From a virus, in the IMG/VR virus record IMGVR_UViG_3300009185_000120, positions 1 to 22,090 of that record: 22,090 bases of DNA; one strand, written 5' to 3'. A program made the position numbers and the translations under genes. Under the pieces are notes generated by a model. The model searched no databases and was not told where the DNA came from. It was given only the letters and a program-made list of their open reading frames with translations. This document shows positions 7,479 through 15,137 of the stretch, one piece after another. Every line of letters starts with the position of its first letter. Position 1 is the stretch's first letter.

Positions 7479-8954
7479 TTATCGCATACTTCCAGGACTT
7501 CCACTAAACCGGATAATTCCAACTCGCCAATTAGTTAATTTAACGCCCTCAATCTTTGCGGCAATCTGCCTACCAGTTATGCGTACTGAGGTAGGGCTAT
7601 TAACTGAGTATGGCCCATAATTGTATTCAGTGGCATTTGGATAGAACTTAGTACTGAATCTAACCTGGACATCACCTGCTGTGTTTTCATCAGGAACTAA
7701 TCCTGTCAAATTCATAGTTCTTTCCCCATTACCCAACTCTATAGGGCCAGACTCAGCAAACAATGTTTGCCCATCATAGGCAAATCCAACTTCATGCTCA
7801 TAGACATATCCATCTGTAGAAACCATAATTGGATTAGCAAAGATACCACGATCTGTACCGCAAGTTCGTGCTAAAGTGCCAATAGCCCAATGGCCTTCTC
7901 GATAGTTGTAAGAAACATAAGAATCTACTTCATTTGAAGCAGAACTTGGGTAAAACCACCAAATCTCACCAAATGTTGAGTTGTGTACACAATAGACTTT
8001 TGATGACTGAGTTGTGTTCATGTTACTAAACACATAGTCAGAAACATCACAGGGCAATGGCTTAACAAAACCATCGTAAATCCAAAAGCCTGATCCAGAC
8101 ATCCAGATACAAGCGTTGTCAGTGGCAGCTACTGATTGCTTAGAAATAACTCCACAACCAGAGCCAACACGCTCAAAACTGTAAATAAACGGTGGTCCAA
8201 TGTATGTGGCAGTATGTACATCCACATCAGTAAACAGAATAGTTGAGCCACGTATGCGTTTAGCGCATTGTAAAGAGCCAATTGTGGTTAACTCAAAGTC
8301 ACCAGCTTGGTTGGTAGCGGCAGGAGTCCATACAGTATTGTTTTCTTGGTCACACCATTGGACTTTACGAGGATTACCACCAGCGCCTAATGCAAACAAG
8401 AATCTTTCTTGCGTAGTAATTAAACCAGTACAGCTAGTTGGTGCGTTAGTAAGTGCAACAGCATCACTAGCAGTATTTAACTGCCATTCAAGTAACTTCC
8501 CATCTTTAGATGAGCAGGCAACTAAGTACTCACCCCATGTATCTAGACTCCAAGTAGTAGCAGCAGTGTATTGGCCTAGATCTGGACGAGCAACACCATA
8601 AGCAGATGTTCCATAAGTTCCATATCCATAACCAATTTTTAGTATAGCATCAGCGTCACCAACAGTAAAACTAGCTGGGGTAATGTCAGTAAGAGTACCA
8701 TTCTCATTCATTGAATAAAGGTTTGAATGCGTACCAATCCCAATGCGTCTATTATTGTTGTTATCTCTCCAATTAATCAAACCTCGAGCCATGCCCGTCA
8801 ACTGAGATGTAGCACGTTTTCTCCATCCACCCACAGGACGGATAGTGCTTTCATACCAGCGGACCAAATTTGATCCGCTCCAACGACCTTTTGACTGATA
8901 TTCAGTCCCGTTTTTAAATACGCCTGGTGGAATTTGGAGTGGAATGTAAGCCAT
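7479..8954 (-). CDS. Tail nozzle / DNA stabilisation-like protein, 491 aa
   Basis: The N-terminus (P-P-G-V-F-K-N-G-T-E-Y then K-G-R-W and R-P-V-G-G-W) and the run of short Trp/Tyr/Gly-rich beta stretches match the propeller-like stabilisation and tail nozzle proteins of podoviruses (P22 gp10, T7 gp12 type). These close the portal channel and form the distal tail. Pieces such as Q-W-C-D, G-S-G-F-W-I-Y-D-G and G-E-I-W-W-F-Y-P fit repeated blades in about residues 60-400, followed by a beta C-terminal domain. The length is near the usual 450-500. The start at ATG 8954 lacks a clear Shine-Dalgarno and follows the tandem stop TGA-TAG of the previous gene by 12 nt, so re-initiation is likely. The call rests on fold-level pattern, not on a catalytic motif. 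Confidence 0.85.
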   Translation of the reverse strand: MAYIPLQIPPGVFKNGTEYQSKGRWSGSNLVRWYESTIRPVGGWRKRATSQLTGMARGLINWRDNNNNRRIGIGTHSNLYSMNENGTLTDITPASFTVGDADAILKIGYGYGTYGTSAYGVARPDLGQYTAATTWSLDTWGEYLVACSSKDGKLLEWQLNTASDAVALTNAPTSCTGLITTQERFLFALGAGGNPRKVQWCDQENNTVWTPAATNQAGDFELTTIGSLQCAKRIRGSTILFTDVDVHTATYIGPPFIYSFERVGSGCGVISKQSVAATDNACIWMSGSGFWIYDGFVKPLPCDVSDYVFSNMNTTQSSKVYCVHNSTFGEIWWFYPSSASNEVDSYVSYNYREGHWAIGTLARTCGTDRGIFANPIMVSTDGYVYEHEVGFAYDGQTLFAESGPIELGNGERTMNLTGLVPDENTAGDVQVRFSTKFYPNATEYNYGPYSVNSPTSVRITGRQIAAKIEGVKLTNWRVGIIRFSGSPGSMR

Positions 8955-8966
8955 GTTTGTAGTCTA

Positions 8967-9614
8967 TCAGTTTGGTAGGTTAGACACAAAACTCATTGTA
9001 ACAATAGCTGATGGCACTGCTGGGCGTGTTGGAGTTGTCCCAGCAGGATATTGCTCAATTGTTACGCCTACATCAGTTGGTCTCCACATGATTTCAACAT
9101 AATCTGTGGCATTTAAACTTAAAAAATAATTTATTGCAGCAATGGTGTGAAACGGATCTCCAACGCCTTTTCTTGGTGCAAATCCAAATCTACTATTTGA
9201 GTTGGCAGAATTTGTACCGTTGACCTTAAACCAAACATCTACATCTTGAGAGGCATTTGTTGTATTTGTAAACTGAATGGAAAACTGAAGGTTATAAATA
9301 CCAGAGTCTGCAACATTAAGCCTAGAACTGTTTGACAAAGTGACTCCGTTAGAAAAATCAGTTGTATTAAAAGTTATAGCGTAAGCCGTAGTTGTATTGG
9401 CAGCAACTTGATCTGTGCTATCTTGGAAAGCACCATAAGGATTATTCAAGTACTTGCCACCCCTTGGGCCAATTACAGACTGTATTGAGTTAACTAACTT
9501 TGTAAAAAACAACCTCAAAAGGCCATTGTTTTGATTTTGGACATTTTGAGAGTAAACAGTTCCTGACGTACCTAAAGAAGGTATAGCAGGAATTTCTAAC
9601 TGTTGTTTAGCCAT
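8967..9614 (-). CDS. Jelly-roll (C1q/TNF-like) tail or virion surface protein, 215 aa
   Basis: After a polar N-terminal arm (about 1-55, with P-R-G-G-K-Y) the protein is made of alternating beta stretches: A-Y-A-I-T-F-N-T-T-D, then G-V-T-L, a segment Y-N-L-Q-F-S-I-Q-F, V-D-V-W-F-K-V-N-G-T and Y-V-E-I-M-W. This is the order of strands in C1q/TNF-like jelly rolls, found at the tips of phage fibres and as decoration proteins. The start overlaps the stop of the holin-like gene in TAATG. Position beside the fibre cluster suggests a surface-exposed, receptor- or polymer-binding protein. The fold assignment is by pattern and moderately sure. Confidence 0.72.
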   Translation of the reverse strand: MAKQQLEIPAIPSLGTSGTVYSQNVQNQNNGLLRLFFTKLVNSIQSVIGPRGGKYLNNPYGAFQDSTDQVAANTTTAYAITFNTTDFSNGVTLSNSSRLNVADSGIYNLQFSIQFTNTTNASQDVDVWFKVNGTNSANSNSRFGFAPRKGVGDPFHTIAAINYFLSLNATDYVEIMWRPTDVGVTIEQYPAGTTPTRPAVPSAIVTMSFVSNLPN

Positions 9615-9841
9615 TACTTTTTAAGCCAAGCTTGCCATATAGCGCCTGCAGCCATAACCAACCCACCGATCCAAAGAATAGGTTTAGCAGCAGAGGCTAT
9701 CCAACCTAAGACCTTAAAAGCCCCATCAAAGGCGTTCATAGCCTCTACAATGCCTTTTGTATTCTTGTCTATAGCATCTACCTTAGTTTCGACTGCAAGC
9801 AGTCTTTCGTAGATTTGGGCATGGGTGACTTCTTCTGTCAT
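9614..9841 (-). CDS. Holin-like / XhlA-like small membrane protein, 75 aa
   Basis: A charged helical N-terminus (about 1-40, with heptad-like V-E-T-K-V-D-A-I-D and Asp/Lys/Glu) is followed by a hydrophobic segment at about 54-70 and a short basic end (W-L-K-K). That layout, a cytoplasmic coiled coil then one C-terminal membrane span, is the XhlA/holin pattern: such proteins permeabilise or anchor at the inner membrane at lysis. The start overlaps the previous stop in ATGA. No endolysin or spanin gene is next to it; the wall enzyme in this window is the virion transglycosylase. A non-lytic membrane protein is the alternative. Confidence 0.65.
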   Translation of the reverse strand: MTEEVTHAQIYERLLAVETKVDAIDKNTKGIVEAMNAFDGAFKVLGWIASAAKPILWIGGLVMAAGAIWQAWLKK

Positions 9842-10278
9842 GGCGCATCAGGATAAGTTACAGTCCAAGGAAATCCTGCTTGCTTAGTGATGTCACGCAA
9901 TGCTTGACGGTAAGTTGCCCATGCTGCTTTGTCCGCAGTACTATCAGCAATCTGAGTCCAATCGCATTCTTTCAGCTTGTCGTTGCGTGAGGTGCGAACA
10001 TTTGCAGCTTGTGCAGCATCAGCAGCAACAATGGCTTCTGCATTCATATCAGATACAGAATACTTGGTGTACCACTGACTATTAATTTGCTCAACACCAT
10101 CAGCAAAACCTATTTGATGATGTGTAGGTTGAGCCTGTGGACCTTCCAACACTGGATCAGCACCAAAATCATTTAAAGTTTCTACGCTGATAATTTGCGG
10201 GAATGATGTGCTGGAATTGAGTTTGCGGAACTCATCCTCATACATTACTGCGCCTGATTCACGAATTCTGATTTGCAT
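9838..10278 (-). CDS. Tail fibre assembly chaperone-like protein, 146 aa
   Basis: The C-terminal third carries R-N-D-K-L-K-E-C-D-W-T-Q, then A-W-A-T-Y-R-Q-A-L-R-D and G-F-P-W. This is the signature of the phage tail assembly chaperone family (Phage_tail_APC type) encoded directly after fibre genes. The N-terminal part (about 1-90) is less conserved and presumably recognises the partner fibre. It follows the 637-residue adhesin gene, separated only by the TAAGGA re-initiation junction, so that protein is the likely client. It probably acts in the cytoplasm during assembly and is not part of the particle. Its TGA stop overlaps the next ATG. Confidence 0.82.
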   Translation of the reverse strand: MQIRIRESGAVMYEDEFRKLNSSTSFPQIISVETLNDFGADPVLEGPQAQPTHHQIGFADGVEQINSQWYTKYSVSDMNAEAIVAADAAQAANVRTSRNDKLKECDWTQIADSTADKAAWATYRQALRDITKQAGFPWTVTYPDAP

Positions 10279-10290
10279 GATGATTCCTTA
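10276..10290 (-). promoter_or_regulatory. Stop/Shine-Dalgarno overlap between adhesin and chaperone genes
   Basis: TAAGGAATCATCATG joins the TAA stop of the 637-residue gene to the Shine-Dalgarno and ATG of the chaperone gene. Confidence 0.7.
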
Positions 10291-12201
10291 CGCTATAGCC
10301 AAAAAGATGTAGGTAGCTGCACTCACGTTGATTGCTGCCAAGATTGCTGAGTTCAGCGCAAAACCCGTTGAAACTGTTGTAACAGAACCAAGCGTAGCGA
10401 CTTCAGCCGCTGTGCTGTTTAAAAGCAAATACGGATCTGTTAATACCGTCATGCCACGGGCTGTGTCGTAGACGTACCAATCACCTGTTGAGTCTGTACG
10501 CTTGATAAGCACAAACCTTGCCCCGCCCGTAAAGCCGCAGTTGATGGTCTGGGTTGTGCCGTTACCTGTGTAGCTGCCGACTTTGGAAACGCCGGGGCAA
10601 GTTGCAAAAAGGTAAGCAACGTATGTTGCCGCAGAAGTGTTGACCTCTGTTGCAGTACCGATACTAAAAACAGACGATGTAGGAGTTGTGCTATTCCACC
10701 TTGTTGTACCTGTTGCTTTTGCAGCAGTAGTATTTAAAACAAGATATTCTGTATTTGCTAATGCGCTTGAATATATTTGCCATGCGGTTGCACCAGAACG
10801 CCCTTTTACAATTATTAACTCAGGCACTACCGTCAAGTTATGACTAAAGGTAGTTCCACTCCCCGTCCCCGTATAGCAAACCTCATCAAAGAAGCCGGGG
10901 GCGCGGCCAAATAACCAATCAATATAGCTATTTACATTAGAATTGGTTTGTCCCTGATCGATGGTTTTAAAGCCAGTATTTGTTGGCGTAAAAATTGGTG
11001 TGCCACCAAAATAGTTTGTTGTGTTTGTTGCCTCATTATCTGTTGAATTAGAGCTAAGAGGTTGGTCAGGCCCACGAAGCCTGTCAAATGACCAGTTAAG
11101 CTGCGTGCTTCCTCGGTTCTTGGTCATCCACAAATCGGGCGAAAACGACAGTCCAGAAACAGTTTGATCGGCTCCATTACCTGTACGTGCATTAGGAGTA
11201 AACACACTCGTACCCACTGTAGGCACTTTCATCGGGCCACGGCGTATGGCTATGTAGATGCAATTAAGGCCAGAATATCCAGTAGCTGTAAAACCTGTTG
11301 CTGTTGGGAAAACGCCAGCCCCCACTCCTTCAGCACCGCTTGTATTTGGACGCAACAATGCTTGCGAAAACCCAGTAACCGGCATTCCCCTCATGTTGTC
11401 CATAATTGTCCAAGAATCCGCACCACCATAATTCTTTACCAACACCCATTGAGGTTCATACCCAAGGTTTACGGTAGTATTGCCGGTAAAACTCCCACAA
11501 GAAATCACATTGTCCGTACCCGTCAGGCCAAAGCCTCCTGCGTCATGGGCGTAGATGTAAGCCACATAAGTGCCACCAGATGCGTTAACAGTGGCGTCAG
11601 TGCCAACGCTAAAGACTGAGGATGTGGGGGTTGTGCTGTTCCAACGTGTAGCGCCTGTGGCTGCTGCGGCTGTAGTGTTAAGCGTCAAATATTGCGTATT
11701 GGCAAGGCTGCGGTGATATACAGCCCAAGCCGCTGCTGTGTCTGTGCGCTTGACGATGATGCTACCCGGTACTGCGCCAAGGCTGTGGGCAACCGTTGTG
11801 TTTGAACCCGTCCCTGTATACGTCACAACATCAAAGAACTTTGGCTGTTCGCGGAATGTCCATGAGGCGTAGGTAGCGGCGGAAGTGTTGTAATTAGAAT
11901 CTGCGCCGATGGTAAAGCCCGTTGTACCGAATGCGGTTAAGCCTGTTGTATCGGTTGTTTGCGCTGCGGTCGTGTCGCTAATCAACGCTTTAGTTACACC
12001 ACGTGCTGTGTCAGTTAATTTGTGGTCAGTAGCGTCAGAACGCGATTTAATCCAAGTTAACCCACCATAAGTTGTTGTATTAATATTATTGGTGATGGTC
12101 TGAGATGCGCCTGTACCCGTATAAAGGTACGTGCTAAACACATCCTCGATGTAATTGCTTACACTACCAGCACTATTTCCTGTTTTACTTGCTGCAAACA
12201 T
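10288..12201 (-). CDS. Tandem-module tail fibre / adhesin (DUF7483-like), 637 aa
   Basis: The protein consists of about six related modules of roughly 90-105 residues. Each begins Y-T-G-x-G-x-x-x-T, continues with a beta strand P-x-x-I-I-V-K and an aromatic W-x-V-Y, and ends A-T-Y-V-A-Y-x-F-A or similar. I associate this with DUF7483-type phage proteins. Modules at about 122-218 and 437-533 are closest, sharing R-W-N-S-T-T-P-T-S-S-V-F-S and L-N-T-T-A-A. It is Thr/Ser/Gly/Ala-rich with few charges, as expected for an extracellular beta-rich fibre. It lies between another fibre and the assembly chaperone, so it is probably the receptor-binding component or an accessory adhesin. The start at 12201 has a TAAGGA site. 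The name of the family is from memory; the repeat architecture is seen directly. Confidence 0.82.
   Translation of the reverse strand: MFAASKTGNSAGSVSNYIEDVFSTYLYTGTGASQTITNNINTTTYGGLTWIKSRSDATDHKLTDTARGVTKALISDTTAAQTTDTTGLTAFGTTGFTIGADSNYNTSAATYASWTFREQPKFFDVVTYTGTGSNTTVAHSLGAVPGSIIVKRTDTAAAWAVYHRSLANTQYLTLNTTAAAATGATRWNSTTPTSSVFSVGTDATVNASGGTYVAYIYAHDAGGFGLTGTDNVISCGSFTGNTTVNLGYEPQWVLVKNYGGADSWTIMDNMRGMPVTGFSQALLRPNTSGAEGVGAGVFPTATGFTATGYSGLNCIYIAIRRGPMKVPTVGTSVFTPNARTGNGADQTVSGLSFSPDLWMTKNRGSTQLNWSFDRLRGPDQPLSSNSTDNEATNTTNYFGGTPIFTPTNTGFKTIDQGQTNSNVNSYIDWLFGRAPGFFDEVCYTGTGSGTTFSHNLTVVPELIIVKGRSGATAWQIYSSALANTEYLVLNTTAAKATGTTRWNSTTPTSSVFSIGTATEVNTSAATYVAYLFATCPGVSKVGSYTGNGTTQTINCGFTGGARFVLIKRTDSTGDWYVYDTARGMTVLTDPYLLLNSTAAEVATLGSVTTVSTGFALNSAILAAINVSAATYIFLAIA
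10291..12153 (-). repeat. Six tandem ~100-residue adhesin modules
   Basis: Approximate residue limits in the 637-residue protein are 17-115, 125-218, 232-320, 332-432, 441-533 and 541-637. The second and fifth are clear near-duplicates (DNA about 11548-11838 and 10603-10893); the others share only the start, the I-V-K strand and the end pattern. Confidence 0.7.
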
Positions 12202-12212
12202 TTCAGTCCTTA
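12199..12212 (-). promoter_or_regulatory. Stop/Shine-Dalgarno overlap between the two fibre genes
   Basis: TAAGGACTGAAATG contains the TAA stop of the 264-residue fibre gene, the Shine-Dalgarno and the ATG of the 637-residue adhesin gene. Confidence 0.7.
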
Positions 12213-13004
12213 TGGTGTGTAGTTCTGTGAAACAGTTACGCCGTACCAGTTTGTACCATCAGCAAAGAAACTAAAAATGTCTTGTTTAGATGCCGTGCTG
12301 GTAATTGTTGGTGCAGTACCTCCAGGCCATTTAACTGTTGACCAAGTAACGGTGCGTGAGCCTGTTGCATCTTGTTTAAGAAGCAAAATAAAAGACTTGC
12401 CAGACGTTGCTGTTGGCATTGTGATTGTTGCATTACCCGTCAGCGTAATGATCTGCACCGTCCCGTTTGTCAAAGCAAGCGTAATAGCTGTGCTTGAATT
12501 GGCAGTGTATGGTGTTTCAACGTAGTTAGTAACAGTTGGGTTTGTTAAGGCGGCAGTGGTAATTGTTGGGGTTGTACCAAATACCAAAGAGCCAGAACCA
12601 GTTTCATCTGTTACAGCAGAAATTAAATTAGCACTTGTTGGTGTTCCTAAGAATGTAGCAACACCAGTTCCAAGAGATGTAATACCAGTACCACCATTAG
12701 CAACAGGTAAAGTACCTGTAACACCAGAAGTAAGAGGAAGGCCAGTGGCATTAGTTAAAGTGCCACTTGTAGGAGTACCAAGAATTGGCGTTACCAATGT
12801 AGGGCTTGTAGACAATACATTATTGCCAGATCCTGTGCTAGTACCGACACCAGTACCACCCTTTGTTACTTTCAGTAATGGACCAGCATCAAACAACGCA
12901 TCAAGAGAGTCAAGATCAGTATTGATCTTAGTACCCCATGAATCTGTGGATGCGCCAACTTCTGGCTTTGTTAAGCCTAAATTTGTGGTGGTTGTATCTG
13001 CCAT
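12210..13004 (-). CDS. Tail fibre protein with G-G-T-G repeats, 264 aa
   Basis: The N-terminus [11 protein letters not shown] and D-S-W-G-x-K-I-N-T-D-L-D is the common attachment domain of phage tail fibres. It is followed by L-P-V-A-N-G-G-T-G and K-V-T-K-G-G-T-G-type repeats (about 45-110), typical of trimeric fibre shafts, and a beta C-terminal domain of about 80 residues with [12 protein letters not shown] and D-G-T-N-W-Y-G. Composition is Thr/Gly/Ser/Val-rich. A GGGG Shine-Dalgarno precedes ATG 13004. It is probably a trimeric side fibre or spike connected to the virion through its N-terminus; the receptor cannot be predicted. Confidence 0.88.
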   Translation of the reverse strand: MADTTTTNLGLTKPEVGASTDSWGTKINTDLDSLDALFDAGPLLKVTKGGTGVGTSTGSGNNVLSTSPTLVTPILGTPTSGTLTNATGLPLTSGVTGTLPVANGGTGITSLGTGVATFLGTPTSANLISAVTDETGSGSLVFGTTPTITTAALTNPTVTNYVETPYTANSSTAITLALTNGTVQIITLTGNATITMPTATSGKSFILLLKQDATGSRTVTWSTVKWPGGTAPTITSTASKQDIFSFFADGTNWYGVTVSQNYTP

Positions 13005-13026
13005 GTTTTACCCCTAATAGACTTAT

Positions 13027-13461
13027 TTAAACTGAAACTGTTGTCCAAGACTCTGAAATATCCTCAATTGGAGTCCAACTCTCAGATACATCTACTTCAG
13101 TTTCCCATTTCTTTCTAGCATTAATCACAATGCTAGAAGTATCAATAATTTCTGCTGAAAAATGTTGTATACGGTTATATTCAATGCCCAAAACACTTGT
13201 TGAAATAATATCAACATTACCAACAGCAGATATACCACCCGCAACTGTTAATACAGATGTATCAACTATTTCAACAGTGCTACTTGAAATTATTGCGGCA
13301 GTTATAGATACAGTGCTTACAGAACTTATTTCAAATTGAGCATCTTTTATCTTATCGCCAGCAACAACTACAGTAGACGCAGAGACAATTGCAAGCGCAC
13401 CTAAGTACGCTCCATAGGAGTATGCACCCCCACTGTAATCTCCACGCCCGTAAGCAGCCAT
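13027..13461 (-). CDS. Putative tail-associated beta-repeat protein, 144 aa
   Basis: I do not recognise a named family. Residues 1-22 are Gly/Tyr/Ala-rich. From about 28 to 113 the sequence repeats with a 20-residue period: a start T-S-(V/S)-(L/I), a hydrophobic strand, a polar turn and an end (E/D)-I-(I/V/S). The C-terminus carries two copies of D-(V/I)-S-E-S-W-T (about 124-141). The period and alternating hydrophobics suggest a small beta-solenoid or stacked beta sheet. It sits between the tail-associated protein and the fibre gene, so it may be a fibre connector or spike base; that is inference. The start at 13461 lies 1 nt after the upstream stop. Confidence 0.75.
   Translation of the reverse strand: MAAYGRGDYSGGAYSYGAYLGALAIVSASTVVVAGDKIKDAQFEISSVSTVSITAAIISSSTVEIVDTSVLTVAGGISAVGNVDIISTSVLGIEYNRIQHFSAEIIDTSSIVINARKKWETEVDVSESWTPIEDISESWTTVSV
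13123..13380 (-). repeat. 20-residue beta repeats, four copies plus a partial one
   Basis: Units at about residues 28-47, 48-67, 68-87, 88-107 and a partial unit 108-113 keep the spacing exactly at 20 residues. Copies starting T-S-V-L and T-S-S-I are the clearest. Confidence 0.65.
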
Positions 13462-13462
13462 G

Positions 13463-13858
13463 TTATGCCAATGTTATAGACAGGCTAGAAGCAGGAATGC
13501 GGAAAATGTCTCCATCATTAATTGCTTTAGAGGTTGTCAATGGCGCCCAAGCAAGCAAAGTCCCACCAGATGAAGCAGTAAAAATACCCGCCCAGCCAAT
13601 TGTTCCCCAATTGCCACCAGAAGCAGCAGCAAACTCAATTGCAGCAGCGTTTGTAAAAGTTGTTGCAGTACCACTGCCTGATATAGTTCCTGTAACTACA
13701 CGAGCGTAACCACTGCCAGAAACTTCTGTACCGCCACCAGTATCACTAGGTGCGGCAGTAAATAACCCTACGTACCAAGCAGTAGGACGAGTTGCAGCAC
13801 CTGTTGTGAACAAGTATGTTAGTACAAGATTTTCTGTGTAGTCTGTAAAAGATGACAT
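13463..13858 (-). CDS. Tail-associated structural protein, 131 aa
   Basis: The sequence begins S-F-T-D-Y-T-E-N-L-V-L and contains R-P-T-A-W-Y-V-G-L-F-T-A-A-P-S, E-V-S-G-S-G-Y-A-R, W-G-T-I-G-W-A-G-I-F and I-N-D-G-D-I-F-R-I-P. This is a widespread small phage structural family, often annotated as tail fibre-like and resembling mycobacteriophage Gp80. It is beta-rich and Thr/Gly/Ala-rich, without membrane segments or cysteines. A GGGG Shine-Dalgarno overlapping the upstream stop region precedes ATG 13858. It lies between the head-tail adaptor and the beta-repeat protein and probably belongs to the tail or fibre base. Family recognised, exact location in the virion not known. Confidence 0.8.
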   Translation of the reverse strand: MSSFTDYTENLVLTYLFTTGAATRPTAWYVGLFTAAPSDTGGGTEVSGSGYARVVTGTISGSGTATTFTNAAAIEFAAASGGNWGTIGWAGIFTASSGGTLLAWAPLTTSKAINDGDIFRIPASSLSITLA

Positions 13859-13861
13859 TTA

Positions 13862-14482
13862 TTACCCCAAAGAACGGGCGCGAACAAGTGGAGTTGAAGC
13901 AACAGACGCCCTTTGATCTGCTATCTCAATGTCGCTTATGGAGTTGGCATACATCTGACCCCATACAGCTAGACGTTCATCATCTTTTAAATATGGTGCA
14001 GCCTCCATAAGCGTACCATACAGGTACAAGTCTGGGGCATAAGCTAAAAGCCAGTTGCTTGTGTTTGAATCACTTAACGCAGGAATCTTAGCATAATATG
14101 TAAGTTCTGCACTATATGTTGCGTCTGGAGAAGGAATAAACTCCAGTTGCGTACCAGTAATTGTGTAATAAACTGGCTGACCAATAGATACATACCTGTT
14201 GGCCTTTAACTCATCTCCTTGTGCTTCAGTTACAAACTGAAGTCTGACAATGGGATTGGTGTTTAATTGGAATTCTTTGGCTTGTAGCCAATCAGCAGGA
14301 TAGGCAAAAAATGAAGACTCAATCTGACCTTCAGAACGCTTAATCATTTGGCGTGTACGAAGTTTGCGGTTGAATTTTGCTTCTGCAATAGTAATAAAGC
14401 TTGGAATAACAGAAGTCAGGTCATCTCGATTAAGATAATCCGCTATTGTTGCTTTAAGTCCTGCAAAAGTATCAAGTGCCAT
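13862..14482 (-). CDS. Head-to-tail adaptor (SU10-type adaptor), 206 aa
   Basis: The N-terminal helices with F-I-T-I-A-E-A-K-F-N-R-K-L-R-T-R-Q-M (about 29-46), the Y-P-A-D-W-L stretch, and the helical segment with L-Y-L-Y-G-T-L-M-E-A-A-P-Y-L match the SU10-type phage adaptor family. A ring of these proteins docks under the portal and receives the tail nozzle. The length is typical. The start overlaps the end of the glycosyltransferase gene by 11 nt without a clear Shine-Dalgarno, so it is probably translated by coupling. The match with the SU10-type capsid protein further upstream supports the assignment. Confidence 0.85.
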   Translation of the reverse strand: MALDTFAGLKATIADYLNRDDLTSVIPSFITIAEAKFNRKLRTRQMIKRSEGQIESSFFAYPADWLQAKEFQLNTNPIVRLQFVTEAQGDELKANRYVSIGQPVYYTITGTQLEFIPSPDATYSAELTYYAKIPALSDSNTSNWLLAYAPDLYLYGTLMEAAPYLKDDERLAVWGQMYANSISDIEIADQRASVASTPLVRARSLG

Positions 14483-15137
14483 TTTCTACATCCCTACACA
14501 TTAGTGTGTGTTCATGTTTGTATTCAAATGTGCCAATATGAAAGATCTCTTTAGAAAGATCTTGGTCAACATAAGTTTTATGCCCATTTTGAGCTGCTCT
14601 ACGGCAGAACCATACATCTTCACCAATGTAGTCCTCCGCAGCGGGAACCCAAGGGATAGCAAACCAAGGATATTCCATAGATTTATAGACTTCGGATTTG
14701 ACAAGCATTACACCCATCCCGCAGTAGTCTACGTCAACAAGTCCTGTTGAATCATCCTCAGTATATACCCGATTTATAAATGTTGCATCCATATCTGGGG
14801 TATTTTTTTTCACCGCAATCGGCTCCGTTGGAAACCTACGTTTCGCATAGTTCCCACAGACTATGCCAATATCATGTTTTAACAAGCGAATGATGGTATC
14901 TTTTGGAAACCTCATATCGCTATCTAGCCACATGGTGTGTGTACACTTAGCCTCAATAGCATCCCTAGCTAAATCCTGACGTTGTGCCGACAACAATGTA
15001 CCTGAACTAGTATAAATAACCACTTTATGATTGGTTGTTCCTACGGTGTATCCAACTAGCCTAGCTAAATCAAAAGCAAATCCAGAGTTAACAAAATCCC
15101 GTGTTGGAACCAAAATCCCAATGGTCATACTATCCAT
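14472..15137 (-). CDS. Glycosyltransferase, GT-A fold (family 2-like), 221 aa
   Basis: A metal-binding D-S-D (72-74) lies in M-W-L-D-S-D-M-R-F, preceded by the helix R-Q-D-L-A-R-D-A (53-60) and followed by G-M-G-V-M-L-V (140-146) and G-E-D-V-W-F (172-177), where Asp174 or Glu173 is the likely base. H200 in F-H-I-G may bind metal. These are the parts of a GT-A nucleotide-sugar transferase. Length and the absence of membrane segments suggest a soluble enzyme. It could glycosylate a virion protein or alter a host surface sugar against superinfection; the window does not decide this. ATG 15137 is preceded by GGAG with 7 nt spacing and overlaps the upstream stop in TAATG. It is unusual for its place among capsid-tail connector genes. 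Confidence 0.88.
   Translation of the reverse strand: MDSMTIGILVPTRDFVNSGFAFDLARLVGYTVGTTNHKVVIYTSSGTLLSAQRQDLARDAIEAKCTHTMWLDSDMRFPKDTIIRLLKHDIGIVCGNYAKRRFPTEPIAVKKNTPDMDATFINRVYTEDDSTGLVDVDYCGMGVMLVKSEVYKSMEYPWFAIPWVPAAEDYIGEDVWFCRRAAQNGHKTYVDQDLSKEIFHIGTFEYKHEHTLMCRDVENGT

Noticed and set aside
11164-11619. 151-codon plus-strand open frame opposite the adhesin gene
   Set aside because: Composition (Cys, His, Arg-rich) is typical of a reversed Thr/Ala/Gly gene; no ribosome site and no operon partner on that strand.
12277-13017. Long plus-strand open frames opposite the fibre gene (82 and 153 codons)
   Set aside because: They are opposite a clear fibre gene, have Val/Pro-rich composition caused by the antisense of Thr/Gly codons, and lack ribosome sites. 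Shadow frames.
14539-14564. Short inverted and direct repeat with two AGATCT palindromes in the glycosyltransferase gene
   Set aside because: It lies inside coding sequence for ordinary residues, has no T-run and no partner elsewhere in the window; chance is sufficient.
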